Shown here one piece after another: positions 33,289-42,134 of a DNA stretch of 64,000 bases; position 1 is the stretch's first letter, and each line of letters opens with the position of its first letter. The position numbers and the translations under genes are program-made. Below the pieces are notes generated by a model. That model searched no databases and was not told the origin of the DNA. It worked only from the letters and a program-made list of their open reading frames with translations. Source of the DNA: an uncultured Alphaproteobacteria bacterium (GTDB lineage Bacteria > Pseudomonadota > Alphaproteobacteria > Rhodobacterales > Rhodobacteraceae); contig CACJWR010000003.1 in assembly GCA_902596985.1 (NCBI GenBank), forward strand, positions 39,631 through 103,630, given 5' to 3'.

Positions 33289-33683
33289 GCCTCTCTGAAA
33301 AACCACCTGTATCCCAGTGTCGGTTGGATTTATGGCTTTGGGCGGCAAGGTTCTACAAAACAAGAAATATTGCAGCATTAAATATTAAAAAAGGTCTGGT
33401 ACGTCTATCTGGGAAAACCAAAACAAAGCCAGCCTCTTTAATAAATGTAGATAGTCAACTGGTTATTGAACAAAACTTTGTTAGAAAAACAATCTTGGTC
33501 GAAGAGATAGCTGTCAAAAGAGTTTCGTCTGCAAAAGCTAAAAGTTTTTATAAAATAATATTCGAAGATAGACAGGAAGGCGCAAAATTTTTTCAAGCCA
33601 GAACAAGATATAAACCTGATAAAAAGATAAGAAGGAATTTAAAGGCTCTCAAAGAAAAATTACACTTCCTTTCCGATAATTAA
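33285..33683 (+). CDS. S4-domain RNA-binding protein (Hsp15-like)
   Basis: A 132-residue protein with an N-terminal S4 fold: CRLDLWLWAARFYKTRNIA then KKGLVRLSGKTKTKPASLI (about residues 12-50), and a basic C-terminal tail. It resembles Hsp15/HslR, which binds stalled 50S subunits with attached peptidyl-tRNA. The start is TTG at 33285, overlapping the helicase stop; no better start is visible. Coupled expression with an RNA helicase supports a ribosome/RNA role. Confidence 0.87.
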   Translation: MSLSEKPPVSQCRLDLWLWAARFYKTRNIAALNIKKGLVRLSGKTKTKPASLINVDSQLVIEQNFVRKTILVEEIAVKRVSSAKAKSFYKIIFEDRQEGAKFFQARTRYKPDKKIRRNLKALKEKLHFLSDN

Positions 33684-33720
33684 ATCCTATTATTAAGGTA
33701 GATTGTATAAGGAGTACCGA

Positions 33721-34059
33721 TTGACCTACATAGTTAACGATAAATGCATAGGGTGTAAATATACCGACTGCGTCGATGTTTGCCCAGTGGATTGCTTTTA
33801 TGAGGGTGAAAATATGCTTGTAATCCACCCCGATGAATGTATTGACTGCGGCGTGTGTGAGCCTGAGTGTCCAGCAGATGCAATCAAGCCTGACACGGAA
33901 CCTGACGCTGCTGAGTGGGTAGAATTCAATAGAAAATATTCAGAGCAGTGGCCAAATATTACAATTAGAAGAGATCCATTACCAGATGCAGACAAAATGG
34001 AAGGTGAGTCAGGCAAATTTGAAAAATTCTTCTCCGATAAAGCTGGAGAAGGAGATTAA
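33721..34059 (+). CDS. fdxA: Seven-iron ferredoxin FdxA
   Basis: A 112-residue 3Fe-4S/4Fe-4S ferredoxin. The cysteine pattern [18 protein letters not shown] and [16 protein letters not shown] is intact, followed by the usual C-terminal extension. I start at TTG 33721: AAGGAG lies six bases upstream and the N-terminus ([10 protein letters not shown]) then matches the family. A longer frame from TTG 33703 would overlap that ribosome binding site. Confidence 0.95.
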   Translation: MTYIVNDKCIGCKYTDCVDVCPVDCFYEGENMLVIHPDECIDCGVCEPECPADAIKPDTEPDAAEWVEFNRKYSEQWPNITIRRDPLPDADKMEGESGKFEKFFSDKAGEGD

Positions 34060-34092
34060 CTTTTAAGTAGCTATTTTTGTTTAACTATGGTA

Positions 34093-34126
34093 CACCCATT
34101 TTTTTCTATTTAATGGGTGGCTTTTT
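34093..34126 (+). terminator. Terminator-like hairpin after fdxA that abuts the carD start
   Basis: An 8-base stem CACCCATT (34093-34100) / AATGGGTG (34112-34119), then GC and five T. It looks like a rho-independent terminator, but the T run ends exactly at the carD ATG (34127), and the only ribosome-binding-like sequence of carD, GGGTGG (34115-34120), lies in the 3' arm. It may control carD translation or read-through. Confidence 0.7.
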
Positions 34127-34639
34127 ATGGATAGTAACGTGTCAGATTTAGATTTTAAAATTAATGATTTTGTGGTTTATCCCTCACATGGAGTAGGGCA
34201 GATAGTTGATGAAGAAACCCAGAACATTGCGGGCTTTGAGCTTAAAATGTATGTCATTACTTTTGATAAGGATAAAATGACACTAAAGGTTCCCAAAAAT
34301 AAAATAGAGTCTACAGGCATGCGAAAGTTGTCAAGTCCAAACACCATTGGGAAAGCATTACAGGTAATCAGTAGTAAAGCAAAGGTCAAACGTGCGATGT
34401 GGTCTCGACGTGCACAAGATTATGAACAGAAAATAAATTCTGGTGAGCTTATTCAAATTGCAGAGGTAGTAAGGGACCTTCATCGAAACGACGAGCAAAG
34501 AGAGCAATCTTATTCAGAAAGGCAACTCTACGAAGCAGCTTTGGAACGATTAACAAGGGAGATAGCCGCTGTAGATGGTGTTGGAGAGAAAAAGGCTCAA
34601 GAGAAAGTGGATAAAGTTTTAGATGGTAAAGCAGCGTAG
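34127..34639 (+). CDS. carD: CarD/CdnL-family RNA polymerase-binding regulator
   Basis: A 170-residue CarD-family protein. The N-terminal RNA-polymerase interaction domain reads FKINDFVVYPSHGVGQIVDEE and LKVPKNKI; the C-terminal helical DNA-binding part has RRAQDYEQKINSGELIQIAEVVRDLH. CdnL/CarD proteins stabilise open promoter complexes at rRNA and growth genes. The ATG at 34127 is embedded right after a hairpin; a GTG four codons later (34139) is a possible alternative. It converges on the AttH-like gene with five bases between stops. Confidence 0.92.
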   Translation: MDSNVSDLDFKINDFVVYPSHGVGQIVDEETQNIAGFELKMYVITFDKDKMTLKVPKNKIESTGMRKLSSPNTIGKALQVISSKAKVKRAMWSRRAQDYEQKINSGELIQIAEVVRDLHRNDEQREQSYSERQLYEAALERLTREIAAVDGVGEKKAQEKVDKVLDGKAA

Positions 34640-34644
34640 TATCT

Positions 34645-35682
34645 TTAATAGCCAGTCATTTCTAAATAACCGACCCCTGATAAATCACCACTAACTGAAA
34701 TTGGTCCCTCCCAGTAGGGTAAGCTGGTGTCCATCCAAGAGCGAGAGTTCAGGGCTTTGATATTAATATTCAGGCCATCTCTTCCAAGAAAGGAGATTTT
34801 CCATGTGGTAGGAATTTTTCTGCCTTTAATAGTTGAATAACCTGTTTCTTCAAGTTCGAAATCAGAAGCATTAAGCGGTTTTTTGGTGCCATCTTGGTCA
34901 ATCCATGATCCAGATAGAAAATCATTACCAGAAGCATGCCGCACTTTGAAAAGCATCACTTTTCTTCCATTATTGAGATGTAAAGAAAACCAATCCCAAC
35001 CAAGCTGGCTCTCGTTTAGAAGGTTACTTGACCACTCACGATCTAACCAACCTACTCCTTCTACAAGATGCCGCTCTCCATTCAAATTAACCCACCCCTC
35101 CACATTATAGAAGGGTTGACTATAATAGTGAGACGCCGCGCTTGTTTCAGATTTTTTGCTGTAACCAGCATTACCTTGTAGAACTGGTTTCATTTTAGTC
35201 GAAAATTTCAATGAGAAGGCGAAGTCTACTCCGCTAGTTTCTAATTGTATAGTTTCTAGTTGATCGTCTCCTGTAATGCTCCAATTATCCATCCAGGCTC
35301 TAAAAGGATCTAGTTTTACACCTGCTTGATCACTTTCTTTTCTTGCAAAACGTTCTTCAAAATAATGCTGTGTATTTGTAGTTATGGCGCTATGGGCCAT
35401 CCAAAAGCCATTTAGGTTGTTTGGTTTTTTGCCTGATATTGGTGTGAGATTGCTCTTGAACAACGTCCACTGTATACCCAAATTTTCTATAGATTCAGAC
35501 TTTAGATTTGAAGTCAAATACCACCATTCAATTCGAAAGTTTTTGTGTGGCCCATGATCTTTTGGGAAAGTAATCTGATAGTCTGGATCTGCTAAATTAA
35601 ATTCCTCACTATGTTCATCAGCCAATGAGTTAAAACCAGACAGCCAAATACAAAAAAGAAATGCTAATATCTTGTGGTTCAT
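34645..35682 (-). CDS. Secreted lipocalin-like AttH/CrtC-type protein of an ABC exporter operon
   Basis: A 345-residue protein with a signal peptide (about 1-21, ending FNSLADE). The body matches the AttH/carotenoid 1,2-hydratase-like fold: PKDHGPHKNFRIEWWYLT near the N-terminus, HYYSQPFYNVEGWV, GVGWLDREWSSN and GWDWFSLHLNNGRKVMLF. It overlaps the permease gene by four bases (ATGA), so it is the third gene of an AttE-F-G-H-like set. A carotenoid hydratase function (true CrtC) is unlikely because of the operon and the signal peptide. The substrate is unknown. Confidence 0.85.
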   Translation of the reverse strand: MNHKILAFLFCIWLSGFNSLADEHSEEFNLADPDYQITFPKDHGPHKNFRIEWWYLTSNLKSESIENLGIQWTLFKSNLTPISGKKPNNLNGFWMAHSAITTNTQHYFEERFARKESDQAGVKLDPFRAWMDNWSITGDDQLETIQLETSGVDFAFSLKFSTKMKPVLQGNAGYSKKSETSAASHYYSQPFYNVEGWVNLNGERHLVEGVGWLDREWSSNLLNESQLGWDWFSLHLNNGRKVMLFKVRHASGNDFLSGSWIDQDGTKKPLNASDFELEETGYSTIKGRKIPTTWKISFLGRDGLNINIKALNSRSWMDTSLPYWEGPISVSGDLSGVGYLEMTGY

Positions 35683-38102
35683 AATGGTCTAAATATTTTT
35701 CTATCGAAATTTGATGACATTTTCAGATCAGACATTCTTAAAGACAAAATGGTCGAGAAAACTGAAGCCAAAGTGGCAACAATCCAGATTTGTAGCCAAT
35801 ATTTTGGGAAAACTTGTATTGGAATCCTCCAGCCAAAAAAATTTGGGTTTATAACCTCCGACAATATGTAAGCTATTATCACACCCATCCCAATTGCTAG
35901 GAAACAGACTATATTAGTCAAAATAAAGATCTTCAATAACTCCAAGCGTATAATCTGATTTACAGAAAAGCCAATCAAATAGATCGGTAGGAGATCTTTT
36001 TTCCTCAATTTATTTATGCTAATAAGATTAGTGTAAAGCGTGAACGCTGCCACCAATAAAGTAATTAAGGCGAGTTGAAAACTGATCTTGAAAGTATTAT
36101 CAAAGATACCTAGAGAAATTTCTCGCACTTGCTGCGGATTGATAATTGTTTCAGAATTAATTCCGATATTTGATGTTAATTCATTGAAAAAATTTAAGCG
36201 ATTGGTTTCATCAAGTTTTACTGCAACGGTACTCGGAATTTGAGACGAAAAAAAAGTTTTGAAAAGTTTAAGTTGCATCATTAACTGACTATGTGGGTTG
36301 CCATAATCTGCGTAAATTCCACCAACCTGGATGTGAATCTTTTTGTCATTAATCTCTAATTCCAAAAAATCGTCTAATTTTATTTTTTCTCGGATAGATA
36401 ACTGTTCGCTCACAAAAATGATCTCTCCATTTCTTATCCTATCCCAAGCATTTCTTTTTTTGTCTAATAAAGGCCAATTTTCTTCATAAGCTGAGGAGGG
36501 ATTGAACCCATAGATCTCGACAGATTTTTCATTAAATCTACCTCTATTTTTTATAATAGGATAAGCATACCCATCATATTTCTTGACCAAGTCTTGTATT
36601 TTATTGAACTGGCGCTCATTCGCTATGTTTATATAATATTCAGCGAAGATCCTACTTTCCAGCCACTCGACAAATGTTGATTTGAAGCTTGTTACCATTC
36701 CATGAACTCCAACATTTATTGATAGAGCTAAGAAAAAAGCGATATAGCCTGCAAAAAGAAGTGTTCCAAATTTTTGAGTATCTCTGAGCAGCCAAAAAGA
36801 TAGTGCAAATCGTTCAGGTAGTTTTTTGGCAGTGAAGAACAAAAACAGCTTAATAAATAAAGGAAGCAAGGTACAACCAAAGACAATTGCTGATCCCAAA
36901 AAAAGGAAGTTGGCAACTTTAATGTTGGAAGTAATTGAAAAATAGTAAAAAGTGTAGGTTAAAGGTAAAAGTATTGCATAAACACCGATAGAAAGCCTTT
37001 TCCTCGAATGTAATTTCTTATAACTAGTTGGCTCTACTGGCTTTAAATTATCAAGTCTTAACAGCGCCCTGGAGCAAGCTAACAAAGTGCCTAGTCCTGC
37101 AATCAATACACTATAAAAGTACCAACTAATTGATAAGTCTATTTTTCCATCTACTGGGCTATTATAAATATTTGAGACTGTGTTATTTATATCCGGAAGA
37201 AGTTCTCTGGCTAGCAGAAAACCGCCAAATGCTCCAATCGAGCCAGAAAATAATGAAATTACAAGTAACTCTGTTGCAAGGGTCAAATTAATCAGAGTTC
37301 TTTCAATCCCTATCGTCTTCAAAATTTTTACGGTAAGTCTTCTTTGGTCATATGCCATACCGACGCTGGTATATACAATAAACATTCCAACAAAAAAGGA
37401 GAGAAATCCGAATGCTCTAATGTTAAATGTAAAGCTTTCGGAGATAAACCTGAATTCTCCAGCACTATTATCGTCAATCAACATTAAATTTTTAAGTGGG
37501 AGCTTATCAAGAGTGTTCAAGCTTCTATTTATATACTCAAAGTATGTATAGCTTCCTTCCATATTCAGTAGACTTTGGACTGAAGTAATATCACCTATTA
37601 AAGTATTTTCGGGTAAATGAGCGAGTTCTATCCTAGTAAAATTAGAGAGGTGATTTGTTATCTTCTCAAAAGTCTTACCAGAACCAAATAGCAAGGCCTC
37701 ACCATTGGCATGCATTTCTAAGAAATTGCTATCAGCAATATTTCTTCCACTAGGTAGTATTTTTTTTCCATCTGCTAAAAGATCGATGCCCACAATAATA
37801 ATATTTGTGTTTTTTAAAGGTGCTCGTATAACAGGGTTTACAAGCCATCCATTTAGGCGCAATCTAACATAATCATTATGACTTACATAAGGTAATTCCC
37901 TATCAATAATTATAGGCTTGAAAGCAGTTTGTAAGAGATCGATGGATCGTTTTTGTGCTTTAATGGTTTGGTTGTTTACAATATCTACGCTCGACCAAAG
38001 AGTTGAAGCTATCGCTATACCTAATATTGTGAAAAAGAGTTGCCCTTTTGCTTTTTTCCAATTCGCGACAATTACTCCAAGTACTAGAAAAAATTGGCTC
38101 AT
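35679..38102 (-). CDS. FtsX-like ABC permease, AttF/AttG type
   Basis: An 807-residue membrane protein of the MacB/FtsX superfamily: one N-terminal helix (about 12-30), a large periplasmic loop, a helix cluster near 230-330, two more helices before a second long loop, and three C-terminal helices with FTLYTNLISINKLRKKDLL. It carries two FtsX domains in one chain, as in exporters that extract or move lipids or lipoproteins. Overlaps with both neighbours (38099-38102 and 35679-35682) show a three-gene operon. Confidence 0.85.
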   Translation of the reverse strand: MSQFFLVLGVIVANWKKAKGQLFFTILGIAIASTLWSSVDIVNNQTIKAQKRSIDLLQTAFKPIIIDRELPYVSHNDYVRLRLNGWLVNPVIRAPLKNTNIIIVGIDLLADGKKILPSGRNIADSNFLEMHANGEALLFGSGKTFEKITNHLSNFTRIELAHLPENTLIGDITSVQSLLNMEGSYTYFEYINRSLNTLDKLPLKNLMLIDDNSAGEFRFISESFTFNIRAFGFLSFFVGMFIVYTSVGMAYDQRRLTVKILKTIGIERTLINLTLATELLVISLFSGSIGAFGGFLLARELLPDINNTVSNIYNSPVDGKIDLSISWYFYSVLIAGLGTLLACSRALLRLDNLKPVEPTSYKKLHSRKRLSIGVYAILLPLTYTFYYFSITSNIKVANFLFLGSAIVFGCTLLPLFIKLFLFFTAKKLPERFALSFWLLRDTQKFGTLLFAGYIAFFLALSINVGVHGMVTSFKSTFVEWLESRIFAEYYINIANERQFNKIQDLVKKYDGYAYPIIKNRGRFNEKSVEIYGFNPSSAYEENWPLLDKKRNAWDRIRNGEIIFVSEQLSIREKIKLDDFLELEINDKKIHIQVGGIYADYGNPHSQLMMQLKLFKTFFSSQIPSTVAVKLDETNRLNFFNELTSNIGINSETIINPQQVREISLGIFDNTFKISFQLALITLLVAAFTLYTNLISINKLRKKDLLPIYLIGFSVNQIIRLELLKIFILTNIVCFLAIGMGVIIAYILSEVINPNFFGWRIPIQVFPKYWLQIWIVATLASVFSTILSLRMSDLKMSSNFDRKIFRPL

Positions 38103-38770
38103 TTCTTTGATATTTTTCTTGATTTAAGTTCTAAGCATACCTCTAATTTTGAGGCGATCGCAAGTGAGTGTGTTATTACTACTAGGCTGGTATTATACTT
38201 TCGATTTATGTTTAAGAGCATGTCTAAAACTATTTTTGCATTCTTTTCATCCAAGCTACCAGTTGGTTCATCCGCAAATAAAATTTTTGGTTGAGCGGCT
38301 AATGCTCTTGCTATAGCTACTCTTTGCTGTTCTCCTCCAGAAAGATTTTCCGGCCACTCCTCAAGTAACCTCGCAATTTGGAGATCGTCAATGATTGCTT
38401 TGATATATTCATTATTATGCTTCTTATTAACCCTAGATTGGAATTCAATATTCTCTTTAACAGAGAGACATGGAATCAAATTATATTGTTGGAATATAAT
38501 CGCTGTCTCGTTAAGTCTTAACAAAGCTTGGTCAGATGCTTTAAGATCCCAAAAGTTTTGCTCCCCAAAAAAAACTTCACCGGTAGAAGGTTTCTCGAGC
38601 CCGGAAGCGATATGCAAAAGTGTTGACTTTCCGACGCCGCTCTCACCTTTAAGAGCGTAACTAGTGGAAGGACAAAAGTTAATATTTACATCGGTAAAAA
38701 GCTCGAGGGATCCTGATTTTGTAAAAAAGGTTTTTGAAACATCTTTTATTTCTACAATATGATCTTTCAT
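38099..38770 (-). CDS. ABC transporter ATP-binding protein, LolD/MacB type
   Basis: A 223-residue ABC ATPase. Walker A is GESGVGKST, the Q-loop IIFQQYNLIPCL, the signature LSGGEQQRVAIARALA, and Walker B ILFADEPTGSLD, the D-loop form typical of the LolD/MacB/FtsE class. It drives the FtsX-like permease encoded next. First gene of the three-gene exporter operon; the 167-base gap upstream to the HxlR gene shows no other gene. Confidence 0.94.
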   Translation of the reverse strand: MKDHIVEIKDVSKTFFTKSGSLELFTDVNINFCPSTSYALKGESGVGKSTLLHIASGLEKPSTGEVFFGEQNFWDLKASDQALLRLNETAIIFQQYNLIPCLSVKENIEFQSRVNKKHNNEYIKAIIDDLQIARLLEEWPENLSGGEQQRVAIARALAAQPKILFADEPTGSLDEKNAKIVLDMLLNINRKYNTSLVVITHSLAIASKLEVCLELKSRKISKK

Positions 38771-38937
38771 CGCCTCTAATTTTTTCCTGATATAAGAAAT
38801 ATATAAAATTTTAGATGAAATAGTATAGCTTTTACATCTTTCAATGCGGAGACTGTCTTAATTCAATGGTACTCTATCTATCGTTAGGCTTGTTAACAGT
38901 GCGCAATTGTAAAATCTTTCCAAAAATTGAAGCTATT

Positions 38938-39378
38938 CTAATTAGCAAGTCTTTTAGACAATTTTATATTCTTGTTCTCTTCTACTTTATCAAACGGGAT
39001 TACTTGAAGACCAATCTCTGTAACCTTTTCATTGATCACTCCCGCCATTTTAGGACGCCTCGTATCAGGAACCCATCGATCTGCCCACAAAGAGAGAGAA
39101 AGAAAAACTTTGACTAGATCTTTGCATCTTTCAGTTGGTATGTACTTAGCCCTCTTTTTGTTATCCGGCACATAACGCTTAATCAACCTTTGGCTTGCCA
39201 TAGACTTTAACCGCTCTGTCAACAGGTTTCTTGAAATATTGAGATTATTTTGAATAGATTCGAAGCTCTGGTTGCCCATCATTATATCCCTTGCGATCAA
39301 AAGAGTCCATTTGTCTCCTAAAATTGATAGGGCTGTTGCGATACTACATTTATGTTGGTGGCTGCCTCTACTTAACAT
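38938..39378 (-). CDS. HxlR-family transcriptional regulator
   Basis: A 146-residue winged-helix protein of the HxlR type: CSIATALSILGDKWTLLIARDIM is the hallmark N-terminus, followed by SFESIQNNLNISRNLLTERLKSM (recognition helix region) and a wing. C11 (HKCS) is at the position of the redox or electrophile-sensing Cys in some HxlR/HypR members. It sits upstream of, and in the same direction as, the ABC exporter operon, so it may control it. Confidence 0.9.
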   Translation of the reverse strand: MLSRGSHQHKCSIATALSILGDKWTLLIARDIMMGNQSFESIQNNLNISRNLLTERLKSMASQRLIKRYVPDNKKRAKYIPTERCKDLVKVFLSLSLWADRWVPDTRRPKMAGVINEKVTEIGLQVIPFDKVEENKNIKLSKRLAN

Positions 39379-39581
39379 ATAAAATTTCCCAGTTTTAGTT
39401 TACGTAACGTCACATTGTATTGTATCATGAATGGTTACAAAGAAGTCAACATTTTTATTTCATTTGTTTCTACTACACAAAAAAATATTTTCTGGCAAAT
39501 AATAAAAAAACTTGAAATGGTATAGAGATTGCAGAAATTTATAATAATAAGTAGAATCAAAGATTGCCAAAGAAAGACATA

Positions 39582-40253
39582 ATGAACGAATTTGTTTATC
39601 AAAAAACATCAAAAAGCGATTTGTTATTCAGTAAGGACGTTAAACTTGAAAAGGAATTTCTGGAGGAGGGTTCCAAGGATCTATACGACATAATAAAGTT
39701 TTGTTGTGCTGTAAAAGAAAACCCAATCTCACCAAACCTAAAGGAATGGTCAAGAAAGGAGTATACCACCAATTTAAGCTCTATGGTTTATGACAACTCG
39801 AACTCAGAAAGTGCTGATTATAACGAACAGACCAAGAAGGTGCTGAGCTATGCTCAAAGAGCTCAAATTTATGCAATGACAGCAATTACTGCGCTTAACT
39901 CTGGAAATAGCGAAAAAGCAGTCTGGAATGCTGTTAGGTCTCAAAAATATGTATCGCACATCCAAGAAATGATGAAAATATCTTCACCTGGATCAGATGG
40001 ACAACGACAAAAGAGCCAGGATATAAACATAAAAGAGTTAGCAAGAAATGATCTTGAAGCAAATGACCTAATAGACGAGTTCGAAAAACTTATACGGATC
40101 CATGATAGTTATGGTGCTTTTAGAAGATTGGCTGCTAAAAAACTAGGTGTCCCAGCTATGAAAGTCACAATAAAGGAAATTAACGAAATTACAAAACAGG
40201 TCCATAGAGCCTACGAATTTAGCCCAAAGAGACGAAGAACAGAAAAAATGTAA
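39582..40253 (+). CDS. Hypothetical protein, 223 residues
   Basis: I do not recognise this protein. It is charged and probably mostly helical, with no signal peptide or membrane segment. A middle helical stretch QRAQIYAMTAITALNSGNSE looks TPR-like in its A/G/N pattern, and the C-terminus is strongly basic (FSPKRRRTEKM) after YGAFRRLAAKKLGVP. I prefer ATG 39582 to the TTG at 39564. It lies alone in front of the bactofilin gene; the 203-base gap upstream is very AT-rich and holds no gene I can see. Confidence 0.7.
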   Translation: MNEFVYQKTSKSDLLFSKDVKLEKEFLEEGSKDLYDIIKFCCAVKENPISPNLKEWSRKEYTTNLSSMVYDNSNSESADYNEQTKKVLSYAQRAQIYAMTAITALNSGNSEKAVWNAVRSQKYVSHIQEMMKISSPGSDGQRQKSQDINIKELARNDLEANDLIDEFEKLIRIHDSYGAFRRLAAKKLGVPAMKVTIKEINEITKQVHRAYEFSPKRRRTEKM

Positions 40254-40341
40254 TTGAAACCAGCATTTCTTTGTCTCCTATTAACCTTGATTTAAAATAG
40301 TTTTGGTGTATTTTCGCATGATAAACATTAGGTATTAAACT

Positions 40342-40746
40342 ATGAATAATTTTACAAATTCTAGCTCAGTCATCTCTTCAGATACCGTAATAAAAGGGAA
40401 AATTGACTTCAAAGGGGAGCTTTTGATCGAGGGTAAAGCTTCTGGAGATATATTGGGGGATAATTTGACCTTAGGTCCAAGTGCAAAGGTGGACGGCAAA
40501 ATTATTGTAAAAGCAATTACCGTTCAGGGTAATTTCACGGGATTTATTCGATCTGATATTGTTAAGTTAGATGCTGGATCTACCGTTAAAGGAGATATCG
40601 AACATAGTGAGATTTCAATTGAAACTGGTGCAAACTTTAATGGTAAGGTGATAAGAATAGCTAAGCCTCAAAGAAAAACTGGCGAGAGCGAAGGTGAAGA
40701 AGATAATCCAATATATTCTTTAACTGATAAGGCAGTTGCAAAATAA
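40342..40746 (+). CDS. Bactofilin
   Basis: A 134-residue bactofilin. The central domain (about 15-115) is the polymerising right-handed beta-helix, with repeats such as VIKGKIDFKGELLIEGKASG, NLTLGPSAKVDGKIIVK and VKLDAGSTVKGDIEHSEI. Short disordered tails flank it. Bactofilins form cytoskeletal filaments that place cell-wall enzymes; the M74 peptidase gene mepA lies close by on the other strand. Confidence 0.93.
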   Translation: MNNFTNSSSVISSDTVIKGKIDFKGELLIEGKASGDILGDNLTLGPSAKVDGKIIVKAITVQGNFTGFIRSDIVKLDAGSTVKGDIEHSEISIETGANFNGKVIRIAKPQRKTGESEGEEDNPIYSLTDKAVAK

Positions 40747-41074
40747 ATTACTCGTTTTCAAGCTTCTGATCCTGACCTTTTGGGTCTGCTTTACTGCTGG
40801 GCCTTACGTCGTCGTAGAGAATTATGGGAACTGGAAAACACTAAGTGTTGCATCTAAATCAGCTTACGTCACCGGTTTATGGGATGGTTATATAGTTTTT
40901 TTTGGAAAAGAACTTGGAGAAAAATATAGTGCTAACTGTAGTAACGATCGTATTACTAGGGTTTCAGATCTTGTAGAAATAGTTGATAGCCTTTACCAGC
41001 AAGAAATAAATAGAAGTTTTTCTCCAGGTACTTTATTAAGAGAAAAGGGTCTGCAATATATATGTAGTAAATAG
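40736..41074 (+). CDS. Small secreted or membrane-anchored protein, Rap1a-like
   Basis: A 112-residue protein with a clear hydrophobic signal or anchor (about 4-23) and two cysteines, one in KYSANCSND and one at the C-terminus (YICSK). The pattern SAYVTGLWDGYIVFFG ... C ... SDLVEIVDSLYQQ resembles small Rap1a/immunity-type domains, but the match is only by eye. The start is TTG 40736, inside the end of the bactofilin gene, with AAGG upstream; no ATG fits. The overlap suggests co-expression with bactofilin. Confidence 0.6.
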   Translation: MQNKLLVFKLLILTFWVCFTAGPYVVVENYGNWKTLSVASKSAYVTGLWDGYIVFFGKELGEKYSANCSNDRITRVSDLVEIVDSLYQQEINRSFSPGTLLREKGLQYICSK

Positions 41075-41082
41075 ATTTAGCT

Positions 41083-42030
41083 TTAATTTTCGATATGCAT
41101 AGTTTTAAGGCAAGCCTTTGGCAGATCTTCAGGCAATAAGCATCTTGCGTGAGCACATTTATATTTTTTCTTAATTTTAACAGTCTTTTTTATAACTTTT
41201 TTCTTTGGCTTAAGCCTATCTGTGACCCACCAAGCCAATTGCTTGTCACAACCATCTACATTTTTATACTTATTCCAAAGTGGTGTATTTATGCATTCTG
41301 GCGATCCCTCCGGACACTTGAGCCTAACATGAAAATGCTCACTATGACCTCTCTCAGGCCGTATCTTCATCAGCCAAGACCTATCTGTTGATCCAGCGTT
41401 TTTACACATCCAAACTTTTATTGCTGCGTTAACAAAAATTTTATTTACTCTTTCATCTTGCGCCGCAGCTTTCAGAATGTACATATGTTCTTTAGTCCAA
41501 TTAGAGTTAACATTTTTTTGATTTTTTGACACGACATTCAGTTCTTTAAAAGAAGGTTTTCCGTACCTGTGGTCATTATGACTGTCTTTCATTGAAAGAT
41601 CTAGAGTCGCTGGTTTTCTAAATTTTATATCTACTTCTAATCCTACTTGGTGAGCGGCATGGCCATAAGGGGTAGGCCCACCCCTCGGGTTACCAAGATC
41701 ACCTATATAAAGTCCTATCCATCCGAAGTCCGCGACTTTTTGAGAAAGGTCCTTAGTGAAATCGATTAGCCGTGGATGTCCCCAATTGCGTCCCCTTTTT
41801 GAGTTGATGTGTTGCCATGTTTCTCCCTTAACGGGTAATTCAACGCCGCCATTGAGACATCCCTTATTATACTTTCCAACGCTTTCTGACGTTAAATTTG
41901 TTGGGGTTATAAAGTTGCCGAAAATTTTTTTTGCCAAGACTTTATCTGATGCATCATGGGCAAGAGCTACACTAAAAAGGACCGAGATGCAAAATAGTTT
42001 AAAAAAAAGAAATCCTTTAAATATAACCAT
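41083..42030 (-). CDS. mepA: Penicillin-insensitive murein endopeptidase (M74)
   Basis: A 315-residue periplasmic LAS-type zinc endopeptidase that cuts D-Ala-DAP cross-links in peptidoglycan. A signal peptide spans about 1-24. The metal and active-site motifs are GRNWGHPRLIDF, GHAAHQVGLEVDIKF (HxxGxxxD) and RGHSEHFHVRLKCP (HxH). Several conserved cysteines suggest disulfides, and a lysine-rich C-terminal tail follows the domain. AGGAGGA lies ten bases before the ATG. Confidence 0.94.
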   Translation of the reverse strand: MVIFKGFLFFKLFCISVLFSVALAHDASDKVLAKKIFGNFITPTNLTSESVGKYNKGCLNGGVELPVKGETWQHINSKRGRNWGHPRLIDFTKDLSQKVADFGWIGLYIGDLGNPRGGPTPYGHAAHQVGLEVDIKFRKPATLDLSMKDSHNDHRYGKPSFKELNVVSKNQKNVNSNWTKEHMYILKAAAQDERVNKIFVNAAIKVWMCKNAGSTDRSWLMKIRPERGHSEHFHVRLKCPEGSPECINTPLWNKYKNVDGCDKQLAWWVTDRLKPKKKVIKKTVKIKKKYKCAHARCLLPEDLPKACLKTMHIEN

Positions 42031-42134
42031 CTTTTGTGAGTCCTCCTGTAAACATAAAAGTTCGATATAATACTACGGCTAGCTTTAGTAAAGATTTAGA
42101 CTCTAATTTTTTGAAGTTCAATATAAAATCTTTA

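Noticed and set aside
34645..35682. CrtC carotenoid hydratase of the photosynthesis cluster
   Set aside because: It shares the fold, but has a signal peptide and is coupled to an ABC exporter far from the bch/puh genes, so AttH-like is better.
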